Assembly: GCA_964504195.1 (NCBI GenBank)
Contig: CAZDDI010000086.1
Location: 1-14,925, forward strand
Direction of reading: 5' to 3'
Source: CAZDDI01 sp964504195
GTDB lineage: Bacteria > Chloroflexota > Anaerolineae > B4-G1 > SLSP01
DNA: 14,925 nucleotides
A program made the translations under genes and the position numbers. This document shows positions 7,061 to 13,997 of this stretch, piece by piece. Numbering within the stretch: position 1 is the first letter of the stretch; each line of letters starts with the position of its first letter. The notes beneath the pieces were generated by a model. It searched no databases and was not told where the DNA came from. It worked only from the letters and a program-made list of their open reading frames with translations.

Positions 7061-8426
7061 CCGGTGGCCGCGCTGTGTGCGGCAAAGTCAGCGCCAGTCC
7101 CAGCGAGACTACAAACGAGCCGAGCGCGTAGTAGATAGCGTAGGTGTAACTGCCGGAGAGATCGCGCAGTTGCCCGCCGATGAACGACCCGGCGAATGGC
7201 CCGATGCCCATCACTAGCAGCGTCGCCAGCCCCCAAATCTGGCCGAGCGTCGCGCTGCCGTAGATCGCGCCCACATAGCCCACCACACCGCCGGGCATGA
7301 TCGCCCAGTAGATGGCGAAGCACAGGCACGCGGCGTAAGCCAGCACTTTGTTATGCGATTGCAATAGCAAGGCACAGGCCACTGCGCCAATCAACGGCCC
7401 TATGATAAGCATGATTTTGCGCCCGGCGGCTTCATGCCCGCGCGCCCGCACCACCGCATCCGCTACGCGCCCCAATGCGGGCATACTGACCATCCCCATT
7501 AACCCGATGATGGCATAAACCCCAGCGGCCTGCTCTAGCGTGTATCCCACATCCTCCACCCAATAGCTGATGATCTGCGTCCAAATCAGGAACTCGGCCA
7601 TCATGCTGGTTAGGAAGGTGAAGATGGCACCCCAAATCGCGTAGGTGGCAAATGCCGCACGCGAGTTATGTGTGGGGTGGGTGTGGGGCGTGTTGATGGG
7701 GGTTGCGCGTTGGCTCAACCATGCTGCGAGCAGCAGCGCTCCCAGCACGATGCCGCTCAGCAGTCGCATCTCGCTGCGCCAGGCGGCATCCAGCGCGTGC
7801 AGTGCTGCGGCGATGGCCGGTAGTGCGCGCACCGCCGGATCGCGTAACGCCTCTGCGGCAGCGTGGACTAGCTCACGTGCGGGGAGCGTCGCATCCAGCC
7901 CTTGCGCCGCGATGACTGCCTGCTCTAGTGCGATCTGTGCTGCGCCGAGCCGGGGCTTGATGATTTCAGACAGCAGGAATTGCGCTATCGGCGCGCCAGC
8001 AAACGCCAGCCCCCACATCGCGCCGTAGGATGCGCCATCGTGGTGTTTTCGTACCGAGATGGTCGCCGTGATCCACAGCAGCCCGGTGGCGATCCCCCCC
8101 AGTAGGCCGAACGTCAGCAGATAGCTCAGGTGTGTGTTGACCCGTGCCGTGAGCGCGAAGCCCAGCGCGCCCAGCATTGCCGCGCTGGCATAGAGCGGGC
8201 GCGGCCCCCAGCGATCCAGCGCCGCACCGCTGGCATAGGCCGTGAGTGCGTAGCAGACCATCATCAGGGAGTAGCCCAGCGTCACGCTCGCCGCGCTCCA
8301 GCCGAGTGTGACTTCCATTGGGCCTTTGAGAATCGCAAACGTGGCCCGATAGCCGAAGAGACAGAACACCGCCAGCCACGCTGCGGCTACCACCCGCCAG
8401 CCCGTAAAGTTTATAAGTCGTTTCAT
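7047..8426 (-). CDS. MFS transporter with an extended loop before helix 6
   Basis: Major facilitator superfamily protein of 459 residues, closest by eye to oxalate/formate antiporter-like or monocarboxylate-type MFS members; substrate unknown. The first half shows helices near 11-31, 46-64, 77-94, 100-121 and 134-154. A motif-A-like loop GAALDRWGPRPLY (67-79) lies between helices 2 and 3. Residues about 156-215 are an Ala-rich, helical-looking insertion; the WR that normally opens helix 6 follows at 216-217. The central cytoplasmic loop has a small His-rich patch (HTHPTH). The second six helices run from about 260 to 450. The ATG has AGAGGG just upstream on the minus strand. It is convergent with the cyclase gene (14-bp overlap) and divergent from the MoxR operon. 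A MITE-like insertion begins 30 bp upstream of its start, so its native promoter may have been displaced; I find no good one. Confidence 0.88.
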   Translation of the reverse strand: MKRLINFTGWRVVAAAWLAVFCLFGYRATFAILKGPMEVTLGWSAASVTLGYSLMMVCYALTAYASGAALDRWGPRPLYASAAMLGALGFALTARVNTHLSYLLTFGLLGGIATGLLWITATISVRKHHDGASYGAMWGLAFAGAPIAQFLLSEIIKPRLGAAQIALEQAVIAAQGLDATLPARELVHAAAEALRDPAVRALPAIAAALHALDAAWRSEMRLLSGIVLGALLLAAWLSQRATPINTPHTHPTHNSRAAFATYAIWGAIFTFLTSMMAEFLIWTQIISYWVEDVGYTLEQAAGVYAIIGLMGMVSMPALGRVADAVVRARGHEAAGRKIMLIIGPLIGAVACALLLQSHNKVLAYAACLCFAIYWAIMPGGVVGYVGAIYGSATLGQIWGLATLLVMGIGPFAGSFIGGQLRDLSGSYTYAIYYALGSFVVSLGLALTLPHTARPPVTRA

Positions 8427-8447
8427 CTACCCTCTGGTTGTTGATAA

Positions 8448-8455
8448 ACTGGATG
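8448..8455. repeat. Left flanking direct repeat of the MITE-like element
   Basis: ACTGGATG directly abuts the left terminal inverted repeat. It matches ACTGGATT on the right side in seven of eight positions, as expected for an aged target-site duplication. Confidence 0.6.
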
Positions 8456-8591
8456 TCAATGGCATTAAGTTAAGACCTGGCAAGTTTCTTCCAAATTGGA
8501 TGGGTTAGTATTTTACCGGTGAATAATGACGTTTTGTAGACTCAAGGCCTGGAAACCTGCCCGGTCTATGCCCTAAACTTAATGCCATTGA
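8456..8591. mobile_element. 136-bp MITE-like element with 16-bp terminal inverted repeats
   Basis: The ends are perfect inverted repeats: TCAATGGCATTAAGTT at 8456-8471 and its reverse complement at 8576-8591. A second, imperfect inverted pair is nested inside: AGACCTGGCAAGTTT (8473-8487) against AAACCTGCCCGGTCT (8553-8567), which match a motif seen elsewhere in the window. No open frame fits inside, so a transposase would have to act in trans. Both outer ends abut near-identical 8-bp direct repeats, which is what places the boundaries. I cannot name the parent insertion sequence family with confidence. The whole unit could fold into a long hairpin, so a regulatory RNA or terminator role for the transporter side remains possible. 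Confidence 0.62.
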
Positions 8592-8599
8592 ACTGGATT
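8592..8599. repeat. Right flanking direct repeat of the MITE-like element
   Basis: ACTGGATT directly follows the right terminal inverted repeat and differs from the left copy only in its last base. Confidence 0.6.
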
Positions 8600-8659
8600 A
8601 ATCGCCAGTATACCCGCGCCGGACAAAGAGGCAAGCATTTTTGGGTAACTGTACTAGCG

Positions 8660-8676
8660 TAAACCTGTCAGGTTTA
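8660..8676. repeat. 17-bp palindrome, ARACCTGNCAGGTYT family
   Basis: TAAACCTG-T-CAGGTTTA is a perfect palindrome around one central base. It ends 29 bp before the -35 box of the promoter at 8706. It could be an operator or simply a solitary member of the dispersed motif family also present in the MITE and after the last gene. The sequence does not decide between these. Confidence 0.65.
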
Positions 8677-8705
8677 ATTCTTGCCTGGCGTCTGAATCGT
8701 TGGGC

Positions 8706-8734
8706 TTGATTTTTTGCTTGTATGTGCCTATAAT
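8706..8734 (+). promoter_or_regulatory. Sigma-70-type promoter of the MoxR/DUF58/ABC operon
   Basis: TTGATT (8706-8711), a 17-bp spacer and a perfect TATAAT (8729-8734). Transcription would start near 8741 and leave a leader of about 34 bases carrying the ribosome binding site of the first gene. This is the best promoter-like sequence I see in the window and it sits at the head of seven co-directional genes. Confidence 0.7.
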
Positions 8735-8774
8735 CTGCATGAATTGGTATAAGCAATCGCATCAAGGAGGACGG

Positions 8775-9269
8775 ATGCAAGCAGCGCGACAAAGTTTCCG
8801 GTTGTTGCTGACACTGGCTATCGCCGTGCCAGCGCTGGGAACGTTCGTCCGGGGTGTGTGGCCGGTTGCTTTGGTTTTTTTCGTGGCGGGCGGATTTTGG
8901 CTTGGTGGGCGGCGGTGGGCTTGGGTCTCCGGCGCGAGTTTTGTTCTATGCGTTGTTGGGTTGGTTCTTGCTAGTTTGTTAGATGTGGGTTTGCTTTGGC
9001 TTCTGCCAGGTATGATCGCCGCGCTAGCTGCCTGGGATCTGGATGCCTTCATCGTTCGCCTGGCAAGCGTCGAGCGCGTCGAGCATGAGTCGGTTCTGGT
9101 GCGCGCTCACTTGCAACGCTTGGGCCTGCTCTGTGCCGTGAGCTTGCTTGTGAGCGGGGTGGTATCTCTAATGCGACTGCACCTCAGTTTTGGCTTGACC
9201 CTGGCCTTGGCATTGGTGGTGGTGGTGGCCGTGAGGTTCATACTGTACAGTCTTGACGAGGGGGCTTGA
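8775..9269 (+). CDS. Small integral membrane protein of unknown function
   Basis: 164 residues, not recognised as a named family. ATG 8775 is chosen because AAGGAGG lies just before it; the open frame extends back to a TTG at 8700, but that would run through the promoter. The sequence is dominated by hydrophobic segments: about 8-24, 27-43, 50-80 (probably two helices) and two more near 115-131 and 137-155. A charged cytoplasmic-looking stretch (RLASVERVEHESVLVRAHLQR) separates the halves. There is no signal peptidase site or lipobox. Its TGA overlaps the ATG of the DUF4129 gene by one base (TGATG), so translation is probably coupled. By position it may be a partner of the MoxR/DUF58 module; that is inference only. 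Confidence 0.8.
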   Translation: MQAARQSFRLLLTLAIAVPALGTFVRGVWPVALVFFVAGGFWLGGRRWAWVSGASFVLCVVGLVLASLLDVGLLWLLPGMIAALAAWDLDAFIVRLASVERVEHESVLVRAHLQRLGLLCAVSLLVSGVVSLMRLHLSFGLTLALALVVVVAVRFILYSLDEGA

Positions 9270-10141
9270 TGTTGCCTCAGAAACGCCTCCGCTTGGTGGC
9301 CGTATTTGGCGTGGTGTTGGTGTTGATGGTGCTGTTGGCGGCTGCCTTACCCTCGTTGACGCTGCTGCCAGAGCGGGAGATGGAATTACCTTCGGATAGC
9401 GAAGTTGTTGGAACTGTGCTGGATTTAGGTTGGCTCATTGGGCTGCTGATAGCAATGTATGCTATAGCCATGATCTGGCTGATGCCGTCTAGTCTGCGTC
9501 GCCGATTGGCTTATATGCTGTTGGTGGTCGGCGGCATTGCTGGGCTAATTGTGGGACTGGTGGTGCTTTTGGATGATACGGTGATACCCCCTCTTCCCAC
9601 GAGCTTGCAAAGCTCGCGGGCCACGCCAACGCATGATCCTTTTGTGGAGCAGCCGCTCGTAGAAACGGTTATCCCGCTAGAAGTCCCCGAGTTTGTTCCC
9701 CCGCCTCGGTGGATAGGCACGCTCTTAACCTTATGTGTCGGGACCTTGCTAGTCGTGCTCGTGTTGGTGATTGCCTGGCATTTGCGTGCGCACTACCGGG
9801 AAGCGACCTTGCCCCCACTGGCGCAACTGGCTGATGAGGCGCGTGTGGCATTAAACGCTTTGCGTGACGGGGGGAACGTCCGTGATGTGGTGTTGCGCTG
9901 CTACTTTGAAATGGCGCGAGTGTTGGATGAAGCGCAGGGTATCCGGCGTGTGGAAACGGTGACGCCGCGCGAGTTTGCCGTGCAGCTCACTGCGTTGGGA
10001 TTACCAGCTGTGCCAGTGCAGACATTGACCGCGCTCTTTGAGGAAGCGCGCTATGGGATGCGGGTTGCTGACGCGGCTGCGGCAGACCATGCGATTGCTT
10101 CTTTGACAGCTATTGTGGCTGCTTGTGAGGCCTTGACATGA
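9269..10141 (+). CDS. DUF4129 domain membrane protein
   Basis: 290 residues. Three N-terminal membrane helices (about 8-30, 48-70, 76-99) are followed by a Pro/Thr-rich, probably extracytoplasmic linker (about 100-148), a fourth helix (about 150-172) and a cytoplasmic DUF4129 domain (about 185-290). The DUF4129 signature is clear: VRDVVLRCYFEMARVLDE, then TPREFAVQL and ALFEEARYG. DUF4129 is typically fused to transglutaminase-like proteins or encoded beside MoxR and DUF58 genes, but its biochemical role is unknown. The ATG at 9269 is preferred over the TTG one codon earlier because of the purine-rich GAGGGGG upstream and the one-base overlap with the preceding stop. The next gene starts within its last codon (ATGA). 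Confidence 0.88.
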   Translation: MLPQKRLRLVAVFGVVLVLMVLLAAALPSLTLLPEREMELPSDSEVVGTVLDLGWLIGLLIAMYAIAMIWLMPSSLRRRLAYMLLVVGGIAGLIVGLVVLLDDTVIPPLPTSLQSSRATPTHDPFVEQPLVETVIPLEVPEFVPPPRWIGTLLTLCVGTLLVVLVLVIAWHLRAHYREATLPPLAQLADEARVALNALRDGGNVRDVVLRCYFEMARVLDEAQGIRRVETVTPREFAVQLTALGLPAVPVQTLTALFEEARYGMRVADAAAADHAIASLTAIVAACEALT

Positions 10142-10698
10142 ACCTTTCGCAGCGTGCGCGGGTTTTTCTGCTCCTTCTGGCGCTCCTATTAGTCCTTGGC
10201 GCAATCGGGCTGGCGGCGCTCTTGCGCGATTGGATCAGCGATGTGCTGGTAGTATACATTGCTTACTACCTGTGGTGGATTAGCCAGGCCATCCGTAGTA
10301 GGCCGCAGATGATGTTCTGGGTGTTGCCGATTATACTTGGTACCGTTTCCATTATTTTGATGTTGGCCGCAGCTTACGGTGATTCTCAGGACACTGGCCC
10401 AGCGGCGTCTCCGGTGGGCCGCGTAGCCGATTGGGCCGAGTATCTCGATCTGGCATCCGTGCAGCATTTTGCAAGGCGTTACCTGCGCCGCAAGTTCGAG
10501 AATTTGGCGCGTGGTGGTACGTATATGAATGCTCCTCCGGTTGCGGGGCGTGATTATGTTATTCAGGCAACACTCGCCCCGGATTTTGAAAGGCTTCTTG
10601 ATACGTGTCCGGCGCTCTCCGATTCTCGTGTGCGCGGCGCGGATATGGATGCCTGGTTGGAATCTGTGGCGGACTATCTCGAAGCTGAAAGAATTTAG
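10138..10698 (+). CDS. Unknown membrane protein with a soluble C-terminal domain
   Basis: 186 residues, family not recognised. Three hydrophobic segments (about 8-28, 33-50, 57-78) precede a soluble domain of about 105 residues. That domain begins with a helix-like stretch rich in Arg and Tyr (HFARRYLRRKFENLARGG), continues with a probable beta-type piece (GRDYVIQATLAPDFERLL) and ends acidic (ADYLEAERI). It contains two Cys-free halves and one Cys (TCPAL), with no motif I can name. ATG overlaps the upstream TGA, and GTGAGG sits seven bases before it, so it is almost certainly translated with the DUF4129 gene. A 75-bp gap without a clear terminator separates it from the MoxR gene. It is likely a module-specific component of the envelope system; function unknown. 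Confidence 0.82.
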   Translation: MNLSQRARVFLLLLALLLVLGAIGLAALLRDWISDVLVVYIAYYLWWISQAIRSRPQMMFWVLPIILGTVSIILMLAAAYGDSQDTGPAASPVGRVADWAEYLDLASVQHFARRYLRRKFENLARGGTYMNAPPVAGRDYVIQATLAPDFERLLDTCPALSDSRVRGADMDAWLESVADYLEAERI

Positions 10699-10773
10699 AC
10701 CGTGCATACGCTTTCGTTTTTATCATGGCGTGCATGGCCTTAGGGATACGGATAAACCATGTCAGGGGGAGAT

Positions 10774-11739
10774 ATGCTTACTGAAACACACACGGTAGCT
10801 GCCTGGAGCGAGCAGGTGCTCGCCGAAGTTGAAAAAGCCATCATTGGCAAGCGTGACTTATTGATGCAGTTGCTCACGGCGATTCTTTCTTCCGGCGGGC
10901 ATGTGCTGTTGGAGGATTACCCCGGCATGGCGAAGACGCTCATCGCCTCGAGCTTTGCTGTTGCGTTAGGGTTGGACTTCAAGCGCATCCAGTTCACGCC
11001 TGACCTGTTGCCCGGTGACATCACCGGGGGGTACGTTTATGATCGTAACGCCAATTGCTTCGTCTTGCGGCAAGGGCCTATTTTCGCGCATATCATTCTG
11101 GCCGATGAAATCAATCGTGCCTCCCCCAAAACTCAATCCGCCCTGTTAGAGGCGATGCAAGAGCAGCAGGTCACCCTGGAAGGTGAAACGTTACCCTTAC
11201 CACAGCCCTTCCTTGTCATCGCCACGCAGAACCCTATTGAGTATGAGGGGACATTTGCTTTGCCGGAAGCGCAACTCGACCGTTTCATCATGAAGCTCGC
11301 CGTGGGCTATCCTACGGTTGAAGAGGAACAGGAAATTCTCCAGCGCCGGCGCGCGCGGGGTTGCGATGCGGTTCCGCTACAGGCGGTGACATCGGCGGCG
11401 GAACTCTTGGCGATGCGTGCGCAGGTAGAACAGGTGCATGTGGACGCCGATGTGGAGCGTTACATGGTGGAGCTAACGGCTATCACGCGCAAATATCGGC
11501 AGGTGGCGGTAGGCGCCAGTCCGCGTGGCTCGCTGGCGCTGCTCAAACTGGCTCGTGCCTGGGCTGCCATGCAGGGGCGTGATTATGTCTTGCCAGACGA
11601 TGTCAAACGTTTCCTCCGCCCGGCTTTGGGGCATCGGTTGATCCTTGACCCTGAATTATGGTTGCGGCGTTGCGCAACCGATGAACTGCTCAACGAGGTG
11701 CTGCGGCTGGTCCCGGTGCCTGTGTTGAAAGCGAGCTGA
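10774..11739 (+). CDS. MoxR-type AAA+ ATPase
   Basis: 321-residue ATPase of the MoxR subfamily. These act as chaperone-like remodellers for partners that often carry von Willebrand A-like or DUF58 domains. Visible motifs are Walker A DYPGMAKT (48-55), Walker B IILADE (107-112), sensor 1 in ATQNP (150-154) and the LPEAQLDRF arginine region (163-171). A C-terminal lid follows, including the VAVGASPRGSLALLKLARAWA segment that carries the sensor 2 arginine. I choose ATG 10774 because AGGGGGAG lies immediately before it; ATG 10759 would add only five residues. Four bases separate its stop from the DUF58 gene, its probable client. Confidence 0.95.
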   Translation: MLTETHTVAAWSEQVLAEVEKAIIGKRDLLMQLLTAILSSGGHVLLEDYPGMAKTLIASSFAVALGLDFKRIQFTPDLLPGDITGGYVYDRNANCFVLRQGPIFAHIILADEINRASPKTQSALLEAMQEQQVTLEGETLPLPQPFLVIATQNPIEYEGTFALPEAQLDRFIMKLAVGYPTVEEEQEILQRRRARGCDAVPLQAVTSAAELLAMRAQVEQVHVDADVERYMVELTAITRKYRQVAVGASPRGSLALLKLARAWAAMQGRDYVLPDDVKRFLRPALGHRLILDPELWLRRCATDELLNEVLRLVPVPVLKAS

Positions 11740-11743
11740 AGCG

Positions 11744-13015
11744 GTGCGAACCCGGCGCATTTTGCTGGGCCTGTTGGCCTATGGTCTGTTGCTGCTGGGG
11801 TTGGCAACCCGCGATCATCGGTTTATTGTCATCTCCCTGCCGCTGTGGCTGTATTTTGGCGCAGCGTTGCTCGATTACCCAGATGCACCGCAGTTGACCG
11901 TGACGCGCACGGTCGAGCCGCCGGTTGTGACTGAGGGCGACTCGGTCACGGTATCTCTGTCGCTGCGCAATGTTGGAAAGCGCCCCGCATTGTTTTTGGT
12001 CGCTGACCCCTATCCGCCAGTGTTACATCTGCGCGATGGTGTAACCCGCTGTCTGATCTGGTTGGCGCCGCAAGACACCCTTACTTTGACCTACGACCTT
12101 GGCGCACGCCGGGGGCATTTCGATTTTCCCGAAGTGCAAGCGACAGCCTGCCAGACCTGGGGATTGTTCTCACAACCAGTAAGCGTACCGACCCACGCAT
12201 CGCTCATGGTGTTGCCGCAGATTCCTGCTCTGCGCGCGATTCCCATCCGTCCGCGGCGAACCTTGGGCTTCAGCGGGCCGATTCTTGCGCGGCAGGGTGG
12301 GGCGGGTACGGATATGTTCGGTGTGCGCGAGTACCAGCCTGGCGATCCGCTGCGCCGTATCAACTGGCGCGCAACGGCTCGCTACCACGACCGGGCCTTC
12401 ACTACTGAGTTCGAGCAGGAGCGGATCACCGATGTGGGGCTAATTCTGGACGTGCGCCGGTATAATGCTATGCAGGCGCACGGGGAGTTGCTGCTAGATT
12501 ATAGCGTCCGTGCGACGGCGGCGCTCGCGGTGCGGTTGTTGCGCGATGGGCATCGGGTGGGGCTTTTGTTCTACGGTCAGGGGATGCAGTGGGTCATTTC
12601 AGGCTATGGTCGGGTGCAGCAGCTGCGCATCCTACGCATGTTGGCTGCTGTGACACCCGCGACAGATACGTTTTTCGATAATCTCAAGTTCCTCTCGCCG
12701 CGCATGTTCCCGGCCCGCTCGCAGCTGATCTTCATCAGCCCGCTGATGCTGGATGATCATGTGTCGTTGTTTCGCCTGCGAGCGCGTGGCTACAGCGTGC
12801 TGGTTGTTAGCCCGGATGTGGTTGCCTTTGAGGCGGCAAGCGCGGACTATCCGCCGCTGGCTGTGCGCTTTGCTCGCATCGAGCGTGCCTTGCTCCTGCG
12901 CCGTTTGCGGCAGGGCGGCATCGTCACTGTGGATTGGCCCACCGAGGTTCCTCTCGAAGAAAAGCTCTACACCGCTCTGGCCCATGTGCCGGTGCAGGAG
13001 GTTGGCTTGTGTTAA
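11744..13015 (+). CDS. DUF58 domain protein (MoxR partner)
   Basis: 423 residues. Two short membrane helices at the N-terminus (about 5-22 and 26-43) anchor a beta-rich domain (about 48-150) resembling those of other DUF58 proteins. The DUF58 signature follows at about 185-225: GTDMFGVREYQPGDPLRRINW then ATARYH. The C-terminal part has a von Willebrand A-like fold order (VGLILDVRRYN, later LIFISPLML and VLVVSPDVV). The metal site is degenerate: D236-V-R-R-Y replaces DxSxS, so metal-dependent adhesion is not expected. The GTG start lies four bases after the MoxR stop with only a weak GAAGCG upstream, which suggests translational coupling. Confidence 0.93.
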   Translation: MRTRRILLGLLAYGLLLLGLATRDHRFIVISLPLWLYFGAALLDYPDAPQLTVTRTVEPPVVTEGDSVTVSLSLRNVGKRPALFLVADPYPPVLHLRDGVTRCLIWLAPQDTLTLTYDLGARRGHFDFPEVQATACQTWGLFSQPVSVPTHASLMVLPQIPALRAIPIRPRRTLGFSGPILARQGGAGTDMFGVREYQPGDPLRRINWRATARYHDRAFTTEFEQERITDVGLILDVRRYNAMQAHGELLLDYSVRATAALAVRLLRDGHRVGLLFYGQGMQWVISGYGRVQQLRILRMLAAVTPATDTFFDNLKFLSPRMFPARSQLIFISPLMLDDHVSLFRLRARGYSVLVVSPDVVAFEAASADYPPLAVRFARIERALLLRRLRQGGIVTVDWPTEVPLEEKLYTALAHVPVQEVGLC

Positions 13016-13037
13016 TTTTACAACATGAGGATTTTTT

Positions 13038-13997
13038 ATGAACGCTATTCCCATTATCCAAACCCATGAATTGAGCAAGACTTACGATGGCGTGGAGGCC
13101 CTCAAGCCGTTGGATTTGACCGTGACGGCTAATTCTATCTTTGGCTTTTTAGGGCCGAATGGCGCGGGCAAGACGACAACGATGAAACTGTTGCTGGGGC
13201 TGATTCGCCCCACGCATGGCAGCGCGACGATTTTTGGCATGGACAGTGTGCGTCAAAGTCCCGATATTCGCGCGCGCATCGGCTACTTGCCGCAGGACCC
13301 GCGTTTCTACGAGCACCATACTGTGTGGGAAACGCTGGATTTCACCGCGCATTTCTTTTTCAAAGGGCCGGCAGAGGCCATCAAGCGGCGCATTGAAGAG
13401 ATGCTAGACCTGGTAGGGCTGGAGGGCAAGGCCGACCGCAAGGTACGTATGCTTTCCGGCGGCGAGCGGCAACGCCTGGGAATCGCTCAGGCACAGGTGA
13501 ATTACCCCGACCTGTTGATTCTCGATGAGCCGGCGGCCTCGCTCGACCCGCTAGGCCGCCGTGATGTGTTAGAGGTCTTGCATCGCCTGCGCAAACACAC
13601 AACGGTGTTCTACTCCACGCACATTCTCGATGATGTGCAGAAGGTGAGCGATACCGTTGCTATTCTTAATCACGGCGCGCTGGCGGCTTACGGCCCAATC
13701 GAGACGTTGCTGGCGGGCAGCGGTGGCGTGATTTACACCGTGACTCTCAAGGGGGCGTCCGAGCCAGCGCGTGCACGGATAGCTACCTGTCCCTGGGTGA
13801 AAGACCTGCAGACGAGCGAGCGCGACGGTTTGGCTCATTGGACAGTTGCCGTGAGCGATGAAATCACCGCCGAGCAGCAACTCCTGCGGCTGATTTTGGA
13901 AGATGCTGGTGTGACCGTGACCGGGTTTGGGCGCAAACGCTACGATCTGGAAGAGGTGTTCACTAATATCGTCGAAGGAGGGGCCCATGTCCGGTAA
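13038..13997 (+). CDS. ABC-2-type exporter, ATP-binding protein
   Basis: 319-residue ABC ATPase. All motifs are intact: Walker A GPNGAGKT (39-46), Q-loop Q86 in LPQDPRF, signature LSGGE (139-143), Walker B LLILDE (159-164), D-loop SLDP (168-171) and H-loop H195 (STH). The C-terminal extension of about 90 residues ends in RYDLEEVFTNIVEGG, the usual close of drug or lipid exporter ATPases of the CcmA/DrrA type. GAGG with seven bases spacing precedes the ATG, 22 bp after the DUF58 stop. The permease begins 11 bp before its end, so the two form one transporter. The substrate is unknown; position in the operon suggests an envelope role. Confidence 0.95.
   Translation: MNAIPIIQTHELSKTYDGVEALKPLDLTVTANSIFGFLGPNGAGKTTTMKLLLGLIRPTHGSATIFGMDSVRQSPDIRARIGYLPQDPRFYEHHTVWETLDFTAHFFFKGPAEAIKRRIEEMLDLVGLEGKADRKVRMLSGGERQRLGIAQAQVNYPDLLILDEPAASLDPLGRRDVLEVLHRLRKHTTVFYSTHILDDVQKVSDTVAILNHGALAAYGPIETLLAGSGGVIYTVTLKGASEPARARIATCPWVKDLQTSERDGLAHWTVAVSDEITAEQQLLRLILEDAGVTVTGFGRKRYDLEEVFTNIVEGGAHVR

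Larger units (their letters stand above)
8427..8774. other. Divergent intergenic region, 348 bp
   Basis: This is the only gene-free stretch over 300 bases. From left to right it holds the transporter's ribosome binding site, a short flank, a 136-bp MITE-like element with flanking direct repeats, a 17-bp palindrome, a sigma-70-type promoter and the ribosome binding site of the first operon gene. A 64-codon minus-strand frame across 8598-8792 covers the promoter and is not credible as a gene. Confidence 0.85.

Noticed and set aside
8454..8459. TTGACA on the minus strand at the left junction of the MITE-like element, as an outward hybrid promoter for the transporter
   Set aside because: The -35 match is perfect, but no -10-like hexamer lies 16-18 bases downstream before the ribosome binding site.
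8588..8614. Outward promoter from the right end of the element (TTGAAC with TATACC)
   Set aside because: The spacer is only 15 bp and both boxes are imperfect; the promoter at 8706-8734 is far better.
8598..8792. 64-codon minus-strand open frame in the intergenic region
   Set aside because: It spans the palindrome, the promoter and the ribosome binding site of the opposite-strand gene, and its translation resembles no protein family.
10774..13015. MoxR plus DUF58 pair as a defence system of the MoxR-vWA type
   Set aside because: The DUF58 protein is membrane anchored with a degenerate metal site and lies beside DUF4129 and an exporter, which fits an envelope module better.
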